From assembly GCA_029718625.1 (NCBI GenBank), contig CM056396.1, positions 28,063,837 through 28,127,836 on the forward strand: DNA of 64,000 nucleotides. The letters run 5' to 3'. The stretch's first letter is position 1; each line of letters starts with the position of its first letter. Under the pieces are notes generated by a model. It saw nothing but the letters and a program-made list of their open reading frames with translations. It did not search any database and was not told where the DNA came from. Made by a program: the position numbers and the translations under genes. Origin of the DNA: Synaphobranchus kaupii. Taxonomy: Eukaryota > Chordata > Actinopteri > Anguilliformes > Synaphobranchidae. Shown one piece after another: positions 1 through 10,093 of this stretch.

Positions 1-174
1 CATGTTTTATATGAGTCCACTGTAATAATGGTGTAATGGTTTACATGTTTACATGCACTTGCATGTTAAATAGAGACTGAACTGCCGCCTGTAGTCGTTG
101 CAGAGGTTTGGGGAGCCCTGCAGAAGCACTCTCTGTGTTTTCGGTCACTGATCTTGGGTCTCTTGTGTTGGCAG

Positions 175-267
175 CCATCTTGGGAATGTACACGTTGATG
201 AGTAACAAACAGTACTACGACGCTTTGGGCTGTGAAGGCAGGATCGCCAACACCGAGGGAATTAACA
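175..267 (+). CDS. tmod4: tmod4 exon A (first exon in window)
   Basis: Acceptor GTGTTGGCAG at 165-174 and donor GTGAGT at 268. It starts at codon position 2 of an Ala codon and reads [18 protein letters not shown], ending with an Asn codon plus one base. The last 20 bases of the exon and its donor recur in tandem in the following intron. Confidence 0.93.
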
Positions 268-3200
268 GTGAGTAACTGCCCCCTCAGTCCAACACTCAGG
301 GCATTAACAGTGAGTATTTACCCCCTCAGTCCAACACTGAGGGCATTAACAGTGAGTAACTGCCCCCTCAGTCCAACACCAAGGGCATTAACAGTGAATA
401 TCTGCCCCTCAGTCCAACGCTGAGGGCATTAACAATGAATATCTGCCCCCTCAGTCCAACACTGAGGGCATTAACAGTGAATATCTGCCCCTCAGTCCAA
501 CATTGAGGGCAATAACAGTGTGTGGGGTGGGGGCACAATGTCACTAGGTTAGAAACAGTATGATGAACAGTTATACCTCAAAACAGCCCTAATTCACTAT
601 GATTGATACGGCATGACAGTTATACCTCAAAACAGCCGTCATTCACTATGATTGATACGGTATGACAGTTATACCTCAAAACAGCCGTCATTCACTATGA
701 TTGATTGACAGTTATTCCTCCGACAGGGGAGGCTATTCACTCCTCAGAACCCCTTAATTATTCATGTGAGGTCGTCCATTAGACAGGGATTCAATAGAAC
801 ATTTACTCCGGGTATCGATCTGCTCGTGAAGAAACCATGAAAATGAAGCTTCCAGGCCCAGACAAGGATCAAAATCTTTGTTGATCTCATTGAAGCATTA
901 GTATATTGATATAACAGAAACACAGTCATGGATCAATTCTCATTGGTCAAAACATTTGGGGGGTGGGGTTCAGAACACAATGACCATATAGCATACTGGA
1001 TTTGGTAGGTTTGGTAGAGGGAATTGTCTTTCGCTTTGGTTGTTGAGACAGTTTTCTGTTTCAGTGAGTGCTGTAGTATTTCATCAGTTAGTATTTCGTC
1101 AGATTAGCACTAAGCAGATGAGTGTAAAAGACCGCTTCATGCAGGACAAGACATTTTGAGTTGAAATACGGGACTAATACAGGCTCTCCTTGGTTTTCTT
1201 GGAGAGCACTTCTGCCTACCAGCTGGCAGCGTCCCAGTGTTGCCGTATCGACTTGAGGATTGACGTTGTTGTTGTGTGTGTGTGTGTGTGTGTTTCTTGT
1301 GCAGGCGTGGTGAAGCCCGACACGTACAAGACCTACCCAGACGAGCCCCCCAACCCCACCGACGTGGAGGAGACCCTCGAGAGGATCCAGGATGACGACA
1401 GTGACTTGACTGAAGTCAACCTGAACAACATCAAGGTAACGGCAGGAGAGAAAACTGTGGAATTGTGGGTACACCCTCACATTTACTGTGGGAATGAACC
1501 AATCTGGCTTTCAGTTACCAGTAGTGATTGTTACATCAGCATTAGAACATTCAGTTAAGAACATTCTAATCACATATTTGTCCTTAAAGGTGTAATGCAG
1601 ACCCTTAAACAACTGAACCCTCCCATACCCTGGGTGACTCATTCGCATTCAATTGCAGCTGTAAATAGTATATATATATATATTTTTGTTTTTAATGTGA
1701 TCTTTCCGTTCCTCTCTACAGGACATTCCCATCCCAACGCTGAAGGAGATCTTCCACGCCATGGAAAGCAACAGCAGCGTGACCTCCCTGAGCATCGCCG
1801 CCACCCGCAGCAACGACCCCGTCGCCATGGTGAGTGACCTTTCCTGAGACTACCGTCTGGGGAGCCCATTGGCTAGGGTAAATGCTCAGTTCTGATTAGC
1901 TAAATATAATGGCTTGGGTTAAAACTCAGTTCTGATTGGCTAAATATAATGGCTTGGGTTAAAGCTCAGTTCTGATTGGCTAAACTTAATGGCTTGGATT
2001 AATGCTCAGTTCTGATTGGCTAAACGTAATGGCTTGGGTTAATGCTCAGTTCTGATTGGTTAAACAGAATCAGAATCTCTGCCTTTTTTCAGAACCTCAC
2101 CAATTTCATGAACATATTCCAATAAAGTATGAGCTCATTTACTGTATCTTTTATACAAATCAACTGTGGAAATATAACTTTTGAAATATATTATGTAATA
2201 TGTGCTAAAATATTGTTTCAAAAATAGATTCAATGATAAATGCATGTAAGAATAGAAATTACTGCCATATCACATGACATATACAAGACATACTTTCTAA
2301 ATCATATTGTGGTGATTTAATATTTTATGCATTGACATGTAGAACCTATTTCATATGACGTTGTGTTTTATTGTGTCACTTCCTGTTTCCCACTTCCTGC
2401 CCCCCCCCCCCCCCCCCCCCCAACTCAGGCTGTGGCTGAGATGCTTCAGACAAACACGTCTCTGAAGAGTCTGAACATCGAGTCCAATTTCATCACAGGG
2501 GAGGGCATGCTGGCCATCGTCAGGGCGATGGCAGAGAACACCACACTTAACGAGATCAAGATCGATAACCAGGTCAGAACTGGGGCTCGTATCACCAAGC
2601 AGGATTACCCGGTTAGCTGGATAACTGCACTGAGTAAAACAAACAGGATGACTCGGTTAGCTGGATAACTGCACTGAGTAAAACAAGCAGGATGACTCGG
2701 TTAGCTGGATAACTGCACTGAGTAAAACAAGCAGGATTACCCGGTTAGCTGGATAACTGCACTGAGTAAAACAAGCAGGATTACCCAGTTAGCTGGATAA
2801 ATGCACTGAGTAAAACAAGCAGGATGACTCGGTTAGCTGGATAACTGCACCGAGTAAAACAAGCAGGATTACCCGGTTAGCTGGATAACTGCACTGAGTA
2901 AAACAAGCAGGATTACCCAGTTAGCTGGATAAATGCACTGAGTAAAACAAGCAGGATTACCCGGTTAGCTGGATAACTGCACTGAGTAAAACAAGCAGGA
3001 TTACCCAGTTAGCTGGATAAATGCACTGAGTAAAACAAACAGGATTACCCGGTTAGCTGGATAACTGCACTGAGTAAAACCCAGAACAGATCTTTTTACT
3101 TCAGTCCATCTTCCAGATTTGGGAGGGTTCCAGGTTTTACTCAGTGTAGTTATCCAGCTAACTCTGTAATCTACGACGTGTTACAGGCCCCAGGTATCCT

Positions 3201-4846
3201 AAAAAAAACAAAAACATTTATGATCGAGCAAAATAAATGACTCATTTTTTAAAATGATTACATTTCCAATTGAATCGTCTCCTGTCTCCAACATTTATGA
3301 CATTGTCAGCAACAAAATCACAAATTAGATTTATTCCTGATGAGCGGAACTCAATAAATCAGTTAATTGCTTCATTTTCTAATTAGATTTTTGTGGAATT
3401 TAAATCTCCTGTCAGTCACCAACACATTAATTAATAGTGGAACTGGCTTTGCCCGAGTTCCACAAACAGCATTTTCTCTGCCTGACAGCAGCGCCATGCC
3501 GTACCTGTGTGGCAGGTGTCTGATTAAACTTTCCCTGTCATACGAGCCTGCTGAATGCATTTCTCTCAACCTGCCATTCCGTCTATATGAGTTCCTGCGG
3601 TGGAGGCTGACCTGGGTAAACTGGAAATCTGTCTGCTGTCTCTACCGACCCATAAATCTATGAAAGCACACACAGGCGGCGGACGTTTGCTAAAAATGGA
3701 CGACCTTAAAGCAGATGCTACCATTTCTTACCCGTGCGTGTTATGATCAGTTCTGCCCTTGGTAGCATGTCATAATTTGGAGGGATTTACAACACTCACA
3801 GATCAGGATTTGAACCCATGCCCTTCATATAAGGATTCCCTGTGTCTTAACCACTGGGGTTGAAACCTATAAGCCCTCTAGACTCATGGACTCATGGGCA
3901 GGTAAGTCTGCATTGATGTGGACTTGCAAAAAGGGTGGGTAGAGGGTGTGAAATGTCCGCTTAAGAGCACTGCCAAAAACGCTGTTTTTACACTGGGGCA
4001 GCCCTAAGCACTCACGGACTTAACGAGAACGCGCCTTTGAGTCCACGAGTCTGTGAGTCCAGAGAAAGGGATTCGGTCAAGGCCACCATTTCAAGAAAGA
4101 ACACTGTTTTGCTTTGGAGGGTCAAAGTCTTGTGATTGGTTCTTTCAAGCACATGGTAGCTCCGCCCACAATGAGGTTTTTGAAGTCTCGCCAAAGAGGG
4201 TAAGCGGAGCAAGAGGTCCCACTTCGGGTCTGGAACGTCTGCACTTGGAACTTATTAGACAGACAACAGGCGCTCATTGAATGACTGGCGGTCAATGGAG
4301 TTTTTTAAAAACATTTTGCTAAACGGTTGTCAGGACCCACTACTACTACTTACAACCCGTTATGATTTTGACTATCCAACGAAAACCAACTTTAAATCCG
4401 GCTAGCGCCGGTCAGATGCGCGCCACTCTAAGCATACGTTATGTAACTTTAGTTGCTAAGCTAACTGAAAACACTACTGCGCATGCCTGATCACTTCCTC
4501 TTGTGCGGACAAAAAATCCAATGGGGAAAAGCGCCAGTTGTGTATCTTGTCATATATCTAAAATCTTTGGTCTCGCTGTTCCATTCCCACTGGTACTTCC
4601 TGTCCTGGCTCCACCCCCTTCCTCTGACATGTGACCTCTGATCTCCGCCCACAGCGACAGAAGCTCGGAGACTCGGTGGAAATGGAGCTCGCCGCCATGC
4701 TGGAGAACAACCCGAGCATCGTGAAGATCGGCTACCACTTCACCCAGCAAGGTCCTCGCGCCAGAGCTGCTATCGCCATCACCCGCAACAACGACCTCTG
4801 TGAGCGCTGCACCGTCAATAATAATAATGATAATAATAATACTAAC

Positions 4847-4877
<31 letters not shown>

Positions 4878-4922
4878 GTCATTTTTTTGTTTCTTTCAGT
4901 GCGTCAGAACAGAGTAGGATAA
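175..4922 (+). CDS. tmod4: tropomodulin-4 (3' part, six exons, 5' end outside window)
   Basis: Tropomodulins cap the pointed ends of actin filaments, with tropomyosin, in sarcomeres and the membrane skeleton; TMOD4 is the skeletal-muscle form. Six exons join at 175-267, 1305-1435, 1722-1829, 2429-2572, 4655-4799 and 4900-4922, all with AG/GT borders and matching phases (1, 0, 0, 0, 1). They give 214 residues, about residue 130 to the C-terminus of a protein of about 345. Diagnostic strings are [55 protein letters not shown] and [15 protein letters not shown]. These lie at the end of the N-terminal half and across the leucine-rich-repeat actin-binding domain (ABS2). [15 protein letters not shown] and GPRARAA favour TMOD4 over TMOD1-3. 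The N-terminal tropomyosin-binding and ABS1 regions must lie upstream of the window. Introns carry minisatellites and MITEs, but the reading frame is intact. The tnfaip8l2 neighbour supports the paralogue call. Confidence 0.95.
248..520 (+). repeat. 42-bp tandem array copying exon end and 5' splice site
   Basis: About six units of 41-42 bp begin in the last 20 bases of tmod4 exon A and run into the intron. Each has the core GGGCATTAACA|GTGAGT. Donor-like positions are 268 (real), 310, 352, 394 (GTGAAT), 477 (GTGAAT) and 518; the copy at 435 is mutated to ATGAAT. Each unit also has CCCCTCAG 22 bp before the next donor, so it resembles a 22-nt microexon with acceptor and donor. The exon reading frame meets TAA five bases into the intron, so using a downstream donor would truncate the protein. 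Confidence 0.9.
567..727 (+). repeat. 49-bp tandem repeat, three and a half copies
   Basis: Units start ACAGTTATACCTC at 567, 616 and 665, with a diverged partial fourth copy at 708. The array is intronic in tmod4, and no coding or regulatory role is visible. The following 728-1304 of the intron holds no recognised element apart from a short (GT)n run at about 1273-1292 next to the exon B acceptor. Confidence 0.85.
1305..1435 (+). CDS. tmod4: tmod4 exon B
   Basis: The acceptor TTTCTTGTGCAG follows a (GT)n run, and the donor is GTAACG at 1436. It encodes [18 protein letters not shown] and then DVEETLERI...EVNLNNIK, a hallmark tropomodulin segment at the start of the leucine-rich-repeat domain. 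Confidence 0.95.
1515..1595 (+). mobile_element. MITE fragment, 'GAACATTCTAATCAC' family
   Basis: TAGTGATTGTTACATCAGCA followed by a GAACATT inverted pair and CTAATCACATATTTG. Related copies are at 5498-5656 (reverse), 30955-31100 and 58533-58690. This copy is a partial arm within a tmod4 intron. Confidence 0.6.
1722..1829 (+). CDS. tmod4: tmod4 exon C
   Basis: The acceptor is CCTCTCTACAG and the donor GTGAGT at 1830. Thirty-six codons encode [17 protein letters not shown] and [15 protein letters not shown], the first leucine-rich repeats. ATRSNDPVA is strongly conserved in the family. Confidence 0.95.
1866..2068 (+). repeat. 40-bp tandem repeat, about five copies
   Basis: The unit contains GGCTAAATATAATGGCTTGG and CTCAGTTCTGAT and lies in the tmod4 intron between exons C and D. 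The rest of this intron (2069-2399) is AT-rich with nothing recognised. Confidence 0.85.
2400..2421 (+). repeat. poly-C tract (22 C) serving as polypyrimidine tract
   Basis: An unbroken run of 22 C ends seven bases before the exon D acceptor (AACTCAG|GCT). It therefore occupies the polypyrimidine-tract position of that splice site. Confidence 0.9.
2429..2572 (+). CDS. tmod4: tmod4 exon D
   Basis: Forty-eight codons between AACTCAG and GTCAGA encode [20 protein letters not shown], then [20 protein letters not shown] and NEIKIDNQ. These are leucine-rich repeats of the actin-binding C-terminal domain. Confidence 0.95.
2581..3190 (+). mobile_element. palindromic MITE with left arm expanded to 11 x 44 bp
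   Basis: The element starts nine bases after the exon D donor. Its ends match as inverted repeats (GGGGCTCGTATCAC at left; GTGTTACAGGCCCC at right). The left arm AAGCAGGATTACCCGGTTAG plus GTAAAAC end is tandemly repeated exactly 11 times at 2597-3080 (484 bp). The single right arm lies at 3133-3171. Related unexpanded copies are at 12731-12891 and 35433-35682, which allows the arm and core to be told apart. No transposase is present. Confidence 0.8.
3790..3866 (-). mobile_element. tRNA-like SINE head fragment
   Basis: On the minus strand, AGTGGTTAAGAC resembles a pol III A box and GGTTCAAATCC a B box, about 40 bases apart. There is no cloverleaf, so this is a degraded SINE head in the tmod4 intron and not a tRNA gene. 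The rest of the intron (3191-3789 and 3867-4654) shows nothing recognised. Confidence 0.5.
4655..4799 (+). CDS. tmod4: tmod4 exon E
   Basis: The acceptor is CTCCGCCCACAG and the donor GTGAGC at 4800. It encodes [39 protein letters not shown] and IAITRNNDL. The [10 protein letters not shown] block is the most conserved C-terminal signature of tropomodulins. The frame stays open through the next intron. Confidence 0.95.
4817..4875 (+). repeat. (AAT)n trinucleotide repeat in short tmod4 intron
   Basis: AAT/AAC triplets with GAT interruptions fill much of the 100-bp intron 4800-4899. They are in frame with exon E and would read as Asn if the intron were retained. Confidence 0.9.
4900..4922 (+). 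CDS. tmod4: tmod4 last coding exon
   Basis: After the acceptor TTCTTTCAG the spliced frame reads L-RQNRVG and stops with TAA at 4920-4922. This gives a C-terminus NNDLLRQNRVG, comparable in length to the basic tail of mammalian TMOD4. Confidence 0.8.
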
Positions 4923-5440
4923 GAGAATCCTCCCCCAGGCGACTGATTGGCCCACAATGCCCCTGTGCCTTGCTACTGATGCCCAATGACAATCCCCGAG
5001 AGAGAGCTACATCCTCAGCAGGCGTCTGTGGTGCCCCCCCCCCCCCCCCCACACACACACCACGTGCATCACCCTCTGTGCCTTTGTTCTACAGTTGTCT
5101 GCCCCCCCCCCCCCCGCTACCTGTTGTCAGAGAAATCTCATTTCATATACTATACACTGCTATAGCTAGCCACTGCCGTCCTTCATTTCATTCTGTAGGA
5201 AATCCATGCTTAGCAAATCAGCCATCCTCTTCGTATTGATCGATTGATGGGTTACTTTGGGGTTCAGTGTTTCGCCCCGATACAAAGGAAGGACAACCAG
5301 GCAACTCGCAACTTGTTGAGACAACTCCGCAAATATCACGTTTGTTTGAAAGAGATCTCAAAGCATTGCTCCAGGTACTGGCAGAAGTGCTGTGTTCTGT
5401 AAATAATCTGAATAAAAATGTTTACATTCTTTGTGCTGCA
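4923..5440 (+). other. tmod4: tmod4 3' UTR (predicted)
   Basis: Non-coding sequence from the stop to just past AATAAA at 5411-5416. It contains two poly-C runs (5034-5050 and 5102-5115). The true cleavage site cannot be seen. Confidence 0.6.
5411..5416 (+). terminator. polyadenylation signal AATAAA (tmod4)
   Basis: The first canonical AATAAA downstream of the tmod4 stop, followed by a T/GT-rich stretch (TTTACATTCTTTGTGC). Confidence 0.6.
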
Positions 5441-5497
5441 TATGTGGGCTTCCTGCATGTTTTTGCTCTGAATACTGATCGTGGAAAAGAATGTTTT

Positions 5498-5656
5498 AAC
5501 CCTTTAAAGTGTAAGATGGCAAATATGTGATTAGAATGTTCTTAAATTAACATTCTAATGCTGATGTAACAATCACGGAGTTCTAGAACTCCGACTTAGA
5601 ATTAAAAAATAAAATAAAAAAACATTCCAAAAAACTTAACTCTTCAAAGGGATAAA
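5498..5656 (-). mobile_element. MITE, 'GAACATTCTAATCAC' family, near-complete
   Basis: It begins AACCCTTTAAAGTG and ends CTTCAAAGGG, short terminal inverted repeats. An internal palindrome runs around TAGAATGTTC and GAACTCC. It lies about 60 bp past the inferred tmod4 polyA site. The following 5657-6143 shows nothing recognised. Confidence 0.6.
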
Positions 5657-6143
5657 GGCCTTCCCTTATTCATTATTTTCTACTTAACGGCTGTGTTTCC
5701 ATGACACTGATCATCACCGTCTCCTCTCCAGACGTGGAATTTATTTATGCTGTGTGAATGTTTATGATGCTTCATCTTGGCTGTGCTTCAGAATATATGA
5801 CTTCAAGCTGTAGGGCGTCGACCACACTCTTTACAGGCCCTGTCCTCGAGAAAATTCAAAACTCACAAATCCATCTGGCCGCAGTTACTGGCAATCATTT
5901 CTGTCAGACTGAGCCAACAAACTGGAGAAGGCGGCCTCCTCAATAAATGTCAGTGAGTCGTACGACCATGGCCGATTACTGTGCATCTGTCAAAGGCATC
6001 GTTTCATTGATCGCGGTGTTGTCTCCAGCAATGCATCATGGGACAGTGCGTTCACATATCCTAAGGAATAAAGTTCACGGTTATCTAAGGATATAGAACA
6101 ACCCAGTGAATCATTTGAGAGGAAATGATGCATGAACGAGTAA

Positions 6144-6438
6144 GTTTGTGGACCCATTGAGCAGGGACCCATGCAGTTTGTGGACCCATTGAGCAGGTAC
6201 CCATACAGTTTGTGGACCCATTGAGCAGGGATCCCATGCAGTTTGTGGACCCATTGAGCAGGGATCCCATGCAGTTTGTGGACCCATTGAGCAGGGATCC
6301 CATGCAGTTTGTGGACACATTGAGCAGGGATCCCATGCAGTTTGTGGACCCATTGAGCAGGGATCCCATGCAGTTTGTGGACACATTGAGCAGGGATCCC
6401 ATGCAGTTTGTGGACCTATTGATCAGGGACCCATGCAG
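6144..6438 (+). repeat. 33-bp minisatellite, nine copies
   Basis: The unit GTTTGTGGACCCATTGAGCA plus GGGATCCCATGCA recurs with 32-33 bp spacing. Because 33 is a multiple of three, open frames appear on both strands; they are artefacts. BamHI-like GGATCC recurs in most units. Confidence 0.92.
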
Positions 6439-7609
6439 ACTGAGGAGGTTTTATAAGGGTGACTGTATCAGTGAAAATGGCAGTAAATACTGTCGGTGTG
6501 ATATTGACTAAAATCCACATGGAGTTACAGTATTCACCTCTCCCACTCTCCCCTTGCTTATTTTTAACCAGGGACCTCAGATCGATTGAGTTGGGCCAAC
6601 AGGGACACCGTATACGGTCCGTGGGGATCGTGTTGCAAAGCGCTCAAAATACCCTCCGCTTTTATAGCGACGTGGCCAAAATGACGCAGGCGACACCCGC
6701 CAAGACGTGAGGAGATTTATCCGCACCCAACCCCCCGGGAACAGCTGCTAACCTCTTAGGAATTTCTCAGGCCGAGCTCAAGAGCCACTGCCCCGTGGGA
6801 TTCTGGGAGCTCCTGGGATTTCAGCACCAAACTGCGCCTTTGCTGCAAAAACCCACGTTTTCAGTTAACGGAGACAGAAACCGCTTCCCTGATGATGGTG
6901 CCATGTTGTCATGGATACCACGAGCCGCTGGGAACTGCAGTTTTTTTTCCGTGGCTCGGGAGGAGGGTGGGGATGGCGGGAGCCGGGCGTGTGATTTTCC
7001 ACGACCCAAAATTAGTTTGGGGTTTACGTAGAGCAGCAGCTGACAGAACGGAATCCACGGCGATCTGCTGCATGGGTCTCCATGGCAGCATGGCTCACCT
7101 AGCAACCTTCTGCCCTGTGGACTCTCTCCAACATTCTGAACCCAAAGGTCACACAAGTGTTTGTCGCCAAGGATTAAAAAAAAATTAAAAAAAGTAAATT
7201 GTGCAGAAAAAACTCCTCATATCTACCATACTATTCTTCAAGATCACTTTGAGATGATTGAACAGGAAAAAATGTCACCTTTTTGTTCACCTTTAGAATT
7301 GCATCGGCAATGCACAAACTTATATACACCAATACTGTGGAGAAGTTCTCAACCTTTAAAGGCCATCATTCCTCCCAGCAGTTAAAAAATATTAAAATTC
7401 TTTATTAAAAATGTTTGATGGTAGATTTACTAGGATGTGTCATCATAACTAAAACCAGCCCCTCCCATGTTCAGTAGTCGTGGGTTTGAGAGGAGGGCAA
7501 TGAGGCCACCCTGTGGTAAAAACACAAACGCTAACCTGGTGCACACGCCCCAGATTAACACCCATATTTTCTCATCTGCTGTTGATTCAAAGTAAGCTAG
7601 TCCAGATTT
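6439..7609. other. intergenic, no recognised feature
   Basis: Unique-looking sequence with a moderately CpG-containing part (6720-7100). No exon, RNA gene or repeat could be supported. Confidence 0.5.
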
Positions 7610-7764
7610 AGGGCGCGCTCGATTAGGGGCTCCCCGGTCAGTAGGTGACGTAGCGGCTGGGCGGAATTTTCATTCGATTTAAACTGCCAACCTGCCGCTG
7701 TTGAGATGTCACACCCTTCCACGCGGCTGGGAGGGTGCCAGGCGTCGTTAAACGAGCGCACCCT
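7610..7764. mobile_element. short MITE-like element
   Basis: The ends AGGGCGCGCTCG (7610) and CGAGCGCACCCT (7753) are inverted repeats differing at one base, enclosing about 155 bp without coding capacity. The family is not recognised. Confidence 0.5.
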
Positions 7765-7854
7765 TTCTCCCTATGGATGGTCTAATCCAGTTATCTGACA
7801 GTGACTGAGCCAACACAAAGGGTGCAGAAACTATAAAGTACCGTCACACTCTGT

Positions 7855-7869
7855 CCAGCAGGTGGCGAC
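7855..7869 (+). promoter_or_regulatory. CTCF-like motif
   Basis: CCAGCAGGTGGCGAC matches the CTCF core consensus closely. Weaker same-orientation matches are at about 8495-8509 (ACCTAGTGGCGAA) and 11434-11452 (AACACTAGAGGGCAGTG). Occupancy is not known. Confidence 0.45.
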
Positions 7870-8121
7870 GTTGAGCCTGGGAGGGTCGTCAACCTGTGCT
7901 CATTCTTTTTAGGCTGGAGATGGAGAGGTGTACAATAACAGGCCCCTTTTTTTTAGCCTTTACCAAACTGATCTTAAATCAATGTAAATATCTGATGCTA
8001 TCTGGTTGCGGTTGGGATTAGGTAAGGGGAAAACTTATGTTTCATGATATTTTATTTTTGCAAAGTTATCAGGGGGAAAAAGGCACCCAGAGCTAGGCAA
8101 ACATACATTTGTGGAATAGTA

Positions 8122-8445
8122 AGGACCACAAAGGTCAGAGGTCAAGGGTCAAGCTGTATGACCTATAGTGGAATGCCTGTGGCCAGAGACGAGGATAGGG
8201 AAAGGGGGCTGGTCTAAACACACATGATTAAAAAAAAGTCCCACTCCTTCCTTCTTTCTGTCATCTCTTTCTCATAACATGCAGGAGGTTCTGGTTGGGA
8301 ACAGGGGTTTGTTGGTGCTGTATCACAGTACAGAACAGTCATTGCCACAGTGTTGTATGGATAGTTCAGAGGTCAAGGGTCAGGCTGTGTAACTTACAGT
8401 GGAATGACCGGTGGACACTGAAGGAGGTGAGGGAAAGGTAAGAGG
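8122..8445 (+). repeat. diverged duplication, two about 90-bp copies
   Basis: 8122-8208 and 8355-8445 share CAGAGGTCAAGGGTCA, AGTGGAATG and GAGGGAAAGG-type blocks in the same order. They are separated by about 150 bp of unrelated sequence. Confidence 0.6.
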
Positions 8446-8801
8446 CAGGTGGATGGCTGAACAGTGATGTCACTGTGTTCCAGTGTTGCCATGACACCTA
8501 GTGGCGAAAGAATGGGCCTGTAGTCGTCCGGTGGTATTGCTTTGGATCCCAGATCCAGTTGTTCAAGAAACCGCTTACATTTCAGGGGATATCACCCAAA
8601 TCTGGCAACCCTGACTGCTGGCAGAGGTTTAGTTCTGTGGTGTCCAGATGAAAAACCAGCGCTAACATGGGTTCTATTCACAAACAGGGCCACTGCTCTT
8701 GTACCATTTATAAAGGTATTTTACCTTCATTGCCTCTGGTTTTTATAAACAAACAGCATACATAAAAAAGCACACTCTAAACCTCTCCAGGTAAGACATT
8801 G

Positions 8802-8997
8802 ACATTTAGCAGAAGCTCTTATCCAGAGCAGCTTACAACCTTTACATACAAATCCATTTATACAGCTGGATATTTGCTGAAGTAATTCAGGTTAAGTACC
8901 TTGCTAAGGGCACAATGGCAATCAAACCAGTGGAATCAAACCAATGACCTCTAAAGACTCATTCTAGTTCCGTAACCATGGTGCTATGCTGCTGTCC
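8802..8997 (-). mobile_element. tRNA-derived SINE, reverse orientation
   Basis: On the minus strand a B-box-like GGTTTGATTCC is followed by a body with CTTAACCTGAATTACTTCAG and ATATCCAGCTGTATAAATGG. It ends in AGCTGCTCTGGATAAGAGCT plus TCTGCTAAATG, the tail common to many fish SINEs. Siblings are at 26229-26460, 40471-40650 and 48352-48572. Confidence 0.7.
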
Positions 8998-9289
8998 CAG
9001 AAGAAGGTGTAAGCAAATGCCAATTTCAGCCTGGAAAGGTTGTGGGTTGGTGTGAATTCACACTTTGTTCAACAAAACCTACCAGAATCCTTGGGCCATC
9101 TCAAATGTGTGGAAACAGCAGCATTGGTTAGGGTGTCCGCTTTATTTAGCTGTGAAATTCAGGAAGTCTCACTTTCAGAATCGGTTCCGATAGTCATGCA
9201 AATGTCTTGGCTGGAATCCCTGACCAGAATACATGACAATGTTTATTTGTGCAAGCAGATGCCCTTATGAGAAGTTGGCCTGCGTGTTC

Positions 9290-10093
9290 AGATTACAGCG
9301 CAATGTGCGGAAACATGACGGCTATAGCAATTAATATCACACCTGTTTATCAATTTGCACCTTTGCCCCAAGAGAACGGCAGGAATTAAAAGTGCGAGAA
9401 CGGTGAAATTGAGAGACAACGGGTGGATGTTTGGACCGTGACGGATCGCTAGCCTGGATGAAGCAGCACGTGAGCAGCAGTCAGCACGACGGGGCGTTAC
9501 CTGGGTCACGGTCAAGACCGTGGGGGCAACGGTGAACGTGAGCGGTGGTGGGATCGAAAACAGCAGAGCCCGGATGCAGGCCCGATCTTTGTTTAGGCGC
9601 ACCCTGCATTATAGGGGTGTTCAGCATCGGCTTCGAGTCGTAGGCTATCGCGGGAGCTTTCCAAAATCTCCGGACTCTGAACAGACGCCTTCACAATGGA
9701 CCAAAGAGACAATGGACAAACGGTTCCAGGAGAGTGGTTGCATGTTCATCATCCAGGGGAGCCATCTATTGATTTGTCTGCGATGTTTTATTGACACACG
9801 CATTTGTCGGATTTGGAAAGATTAATCGCCTAACAACATGAGATCAGTGGTGCGCGTAGAAGAGCGTAGCCGACATGTTTGCGTCGTCGTCCAAAACAGC
9901 ACGGAGGCAACTTCCGTCATTATTACATACTTGAGTGAGAACTTCCATTCCGTGGAGACGAACAGTCATGGTCAGGAACATCTCTCCCTGGTGAACAGCC
10001 GAGTCCGAGCTGGCGAGTGAGTTGGATTTTGAAGACTTGATAACTCAGTTTGCGAAGACAACAAAGTCAAGAAAGAAGAGCTTGTATGCTACA
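9290..10093 (+). promoter_or_regulatory. CpG-rich segment ending in a splice donor (candidate first exon)
   Basis: CpG is clearly more frequent here than in flanking DNA. The segment ends GCTACAG|GTAAGAG, a strong 5' splice site at 10094 on the plus strand. The last 95 bases carry an open frame (ELDFEDLITQFAKTTKSRKK...) that lacks an in-frame ATG and meets a stop upstream. It may be a 5' UTR exon of a plus-strand transcript overlapping tnfaip8l2 in antisense, or a chance match. No protein family is recognised. Confidence 0.3.

Noticed and set aside
6144..6438. CRISPR-like direct repeats
   Set aside because: Contiguous 33-bp units with no unique spacers, in a vertebrate genome; this is a minisatellite. 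The same applies to 16333-16650 and 39953-40449.
9288..9602. 104-codon minus-strand frame
   Set aside because: No family resemblance and no splice or promoter support on that strand. The only real signal here is the plus-strand donor at 10094.
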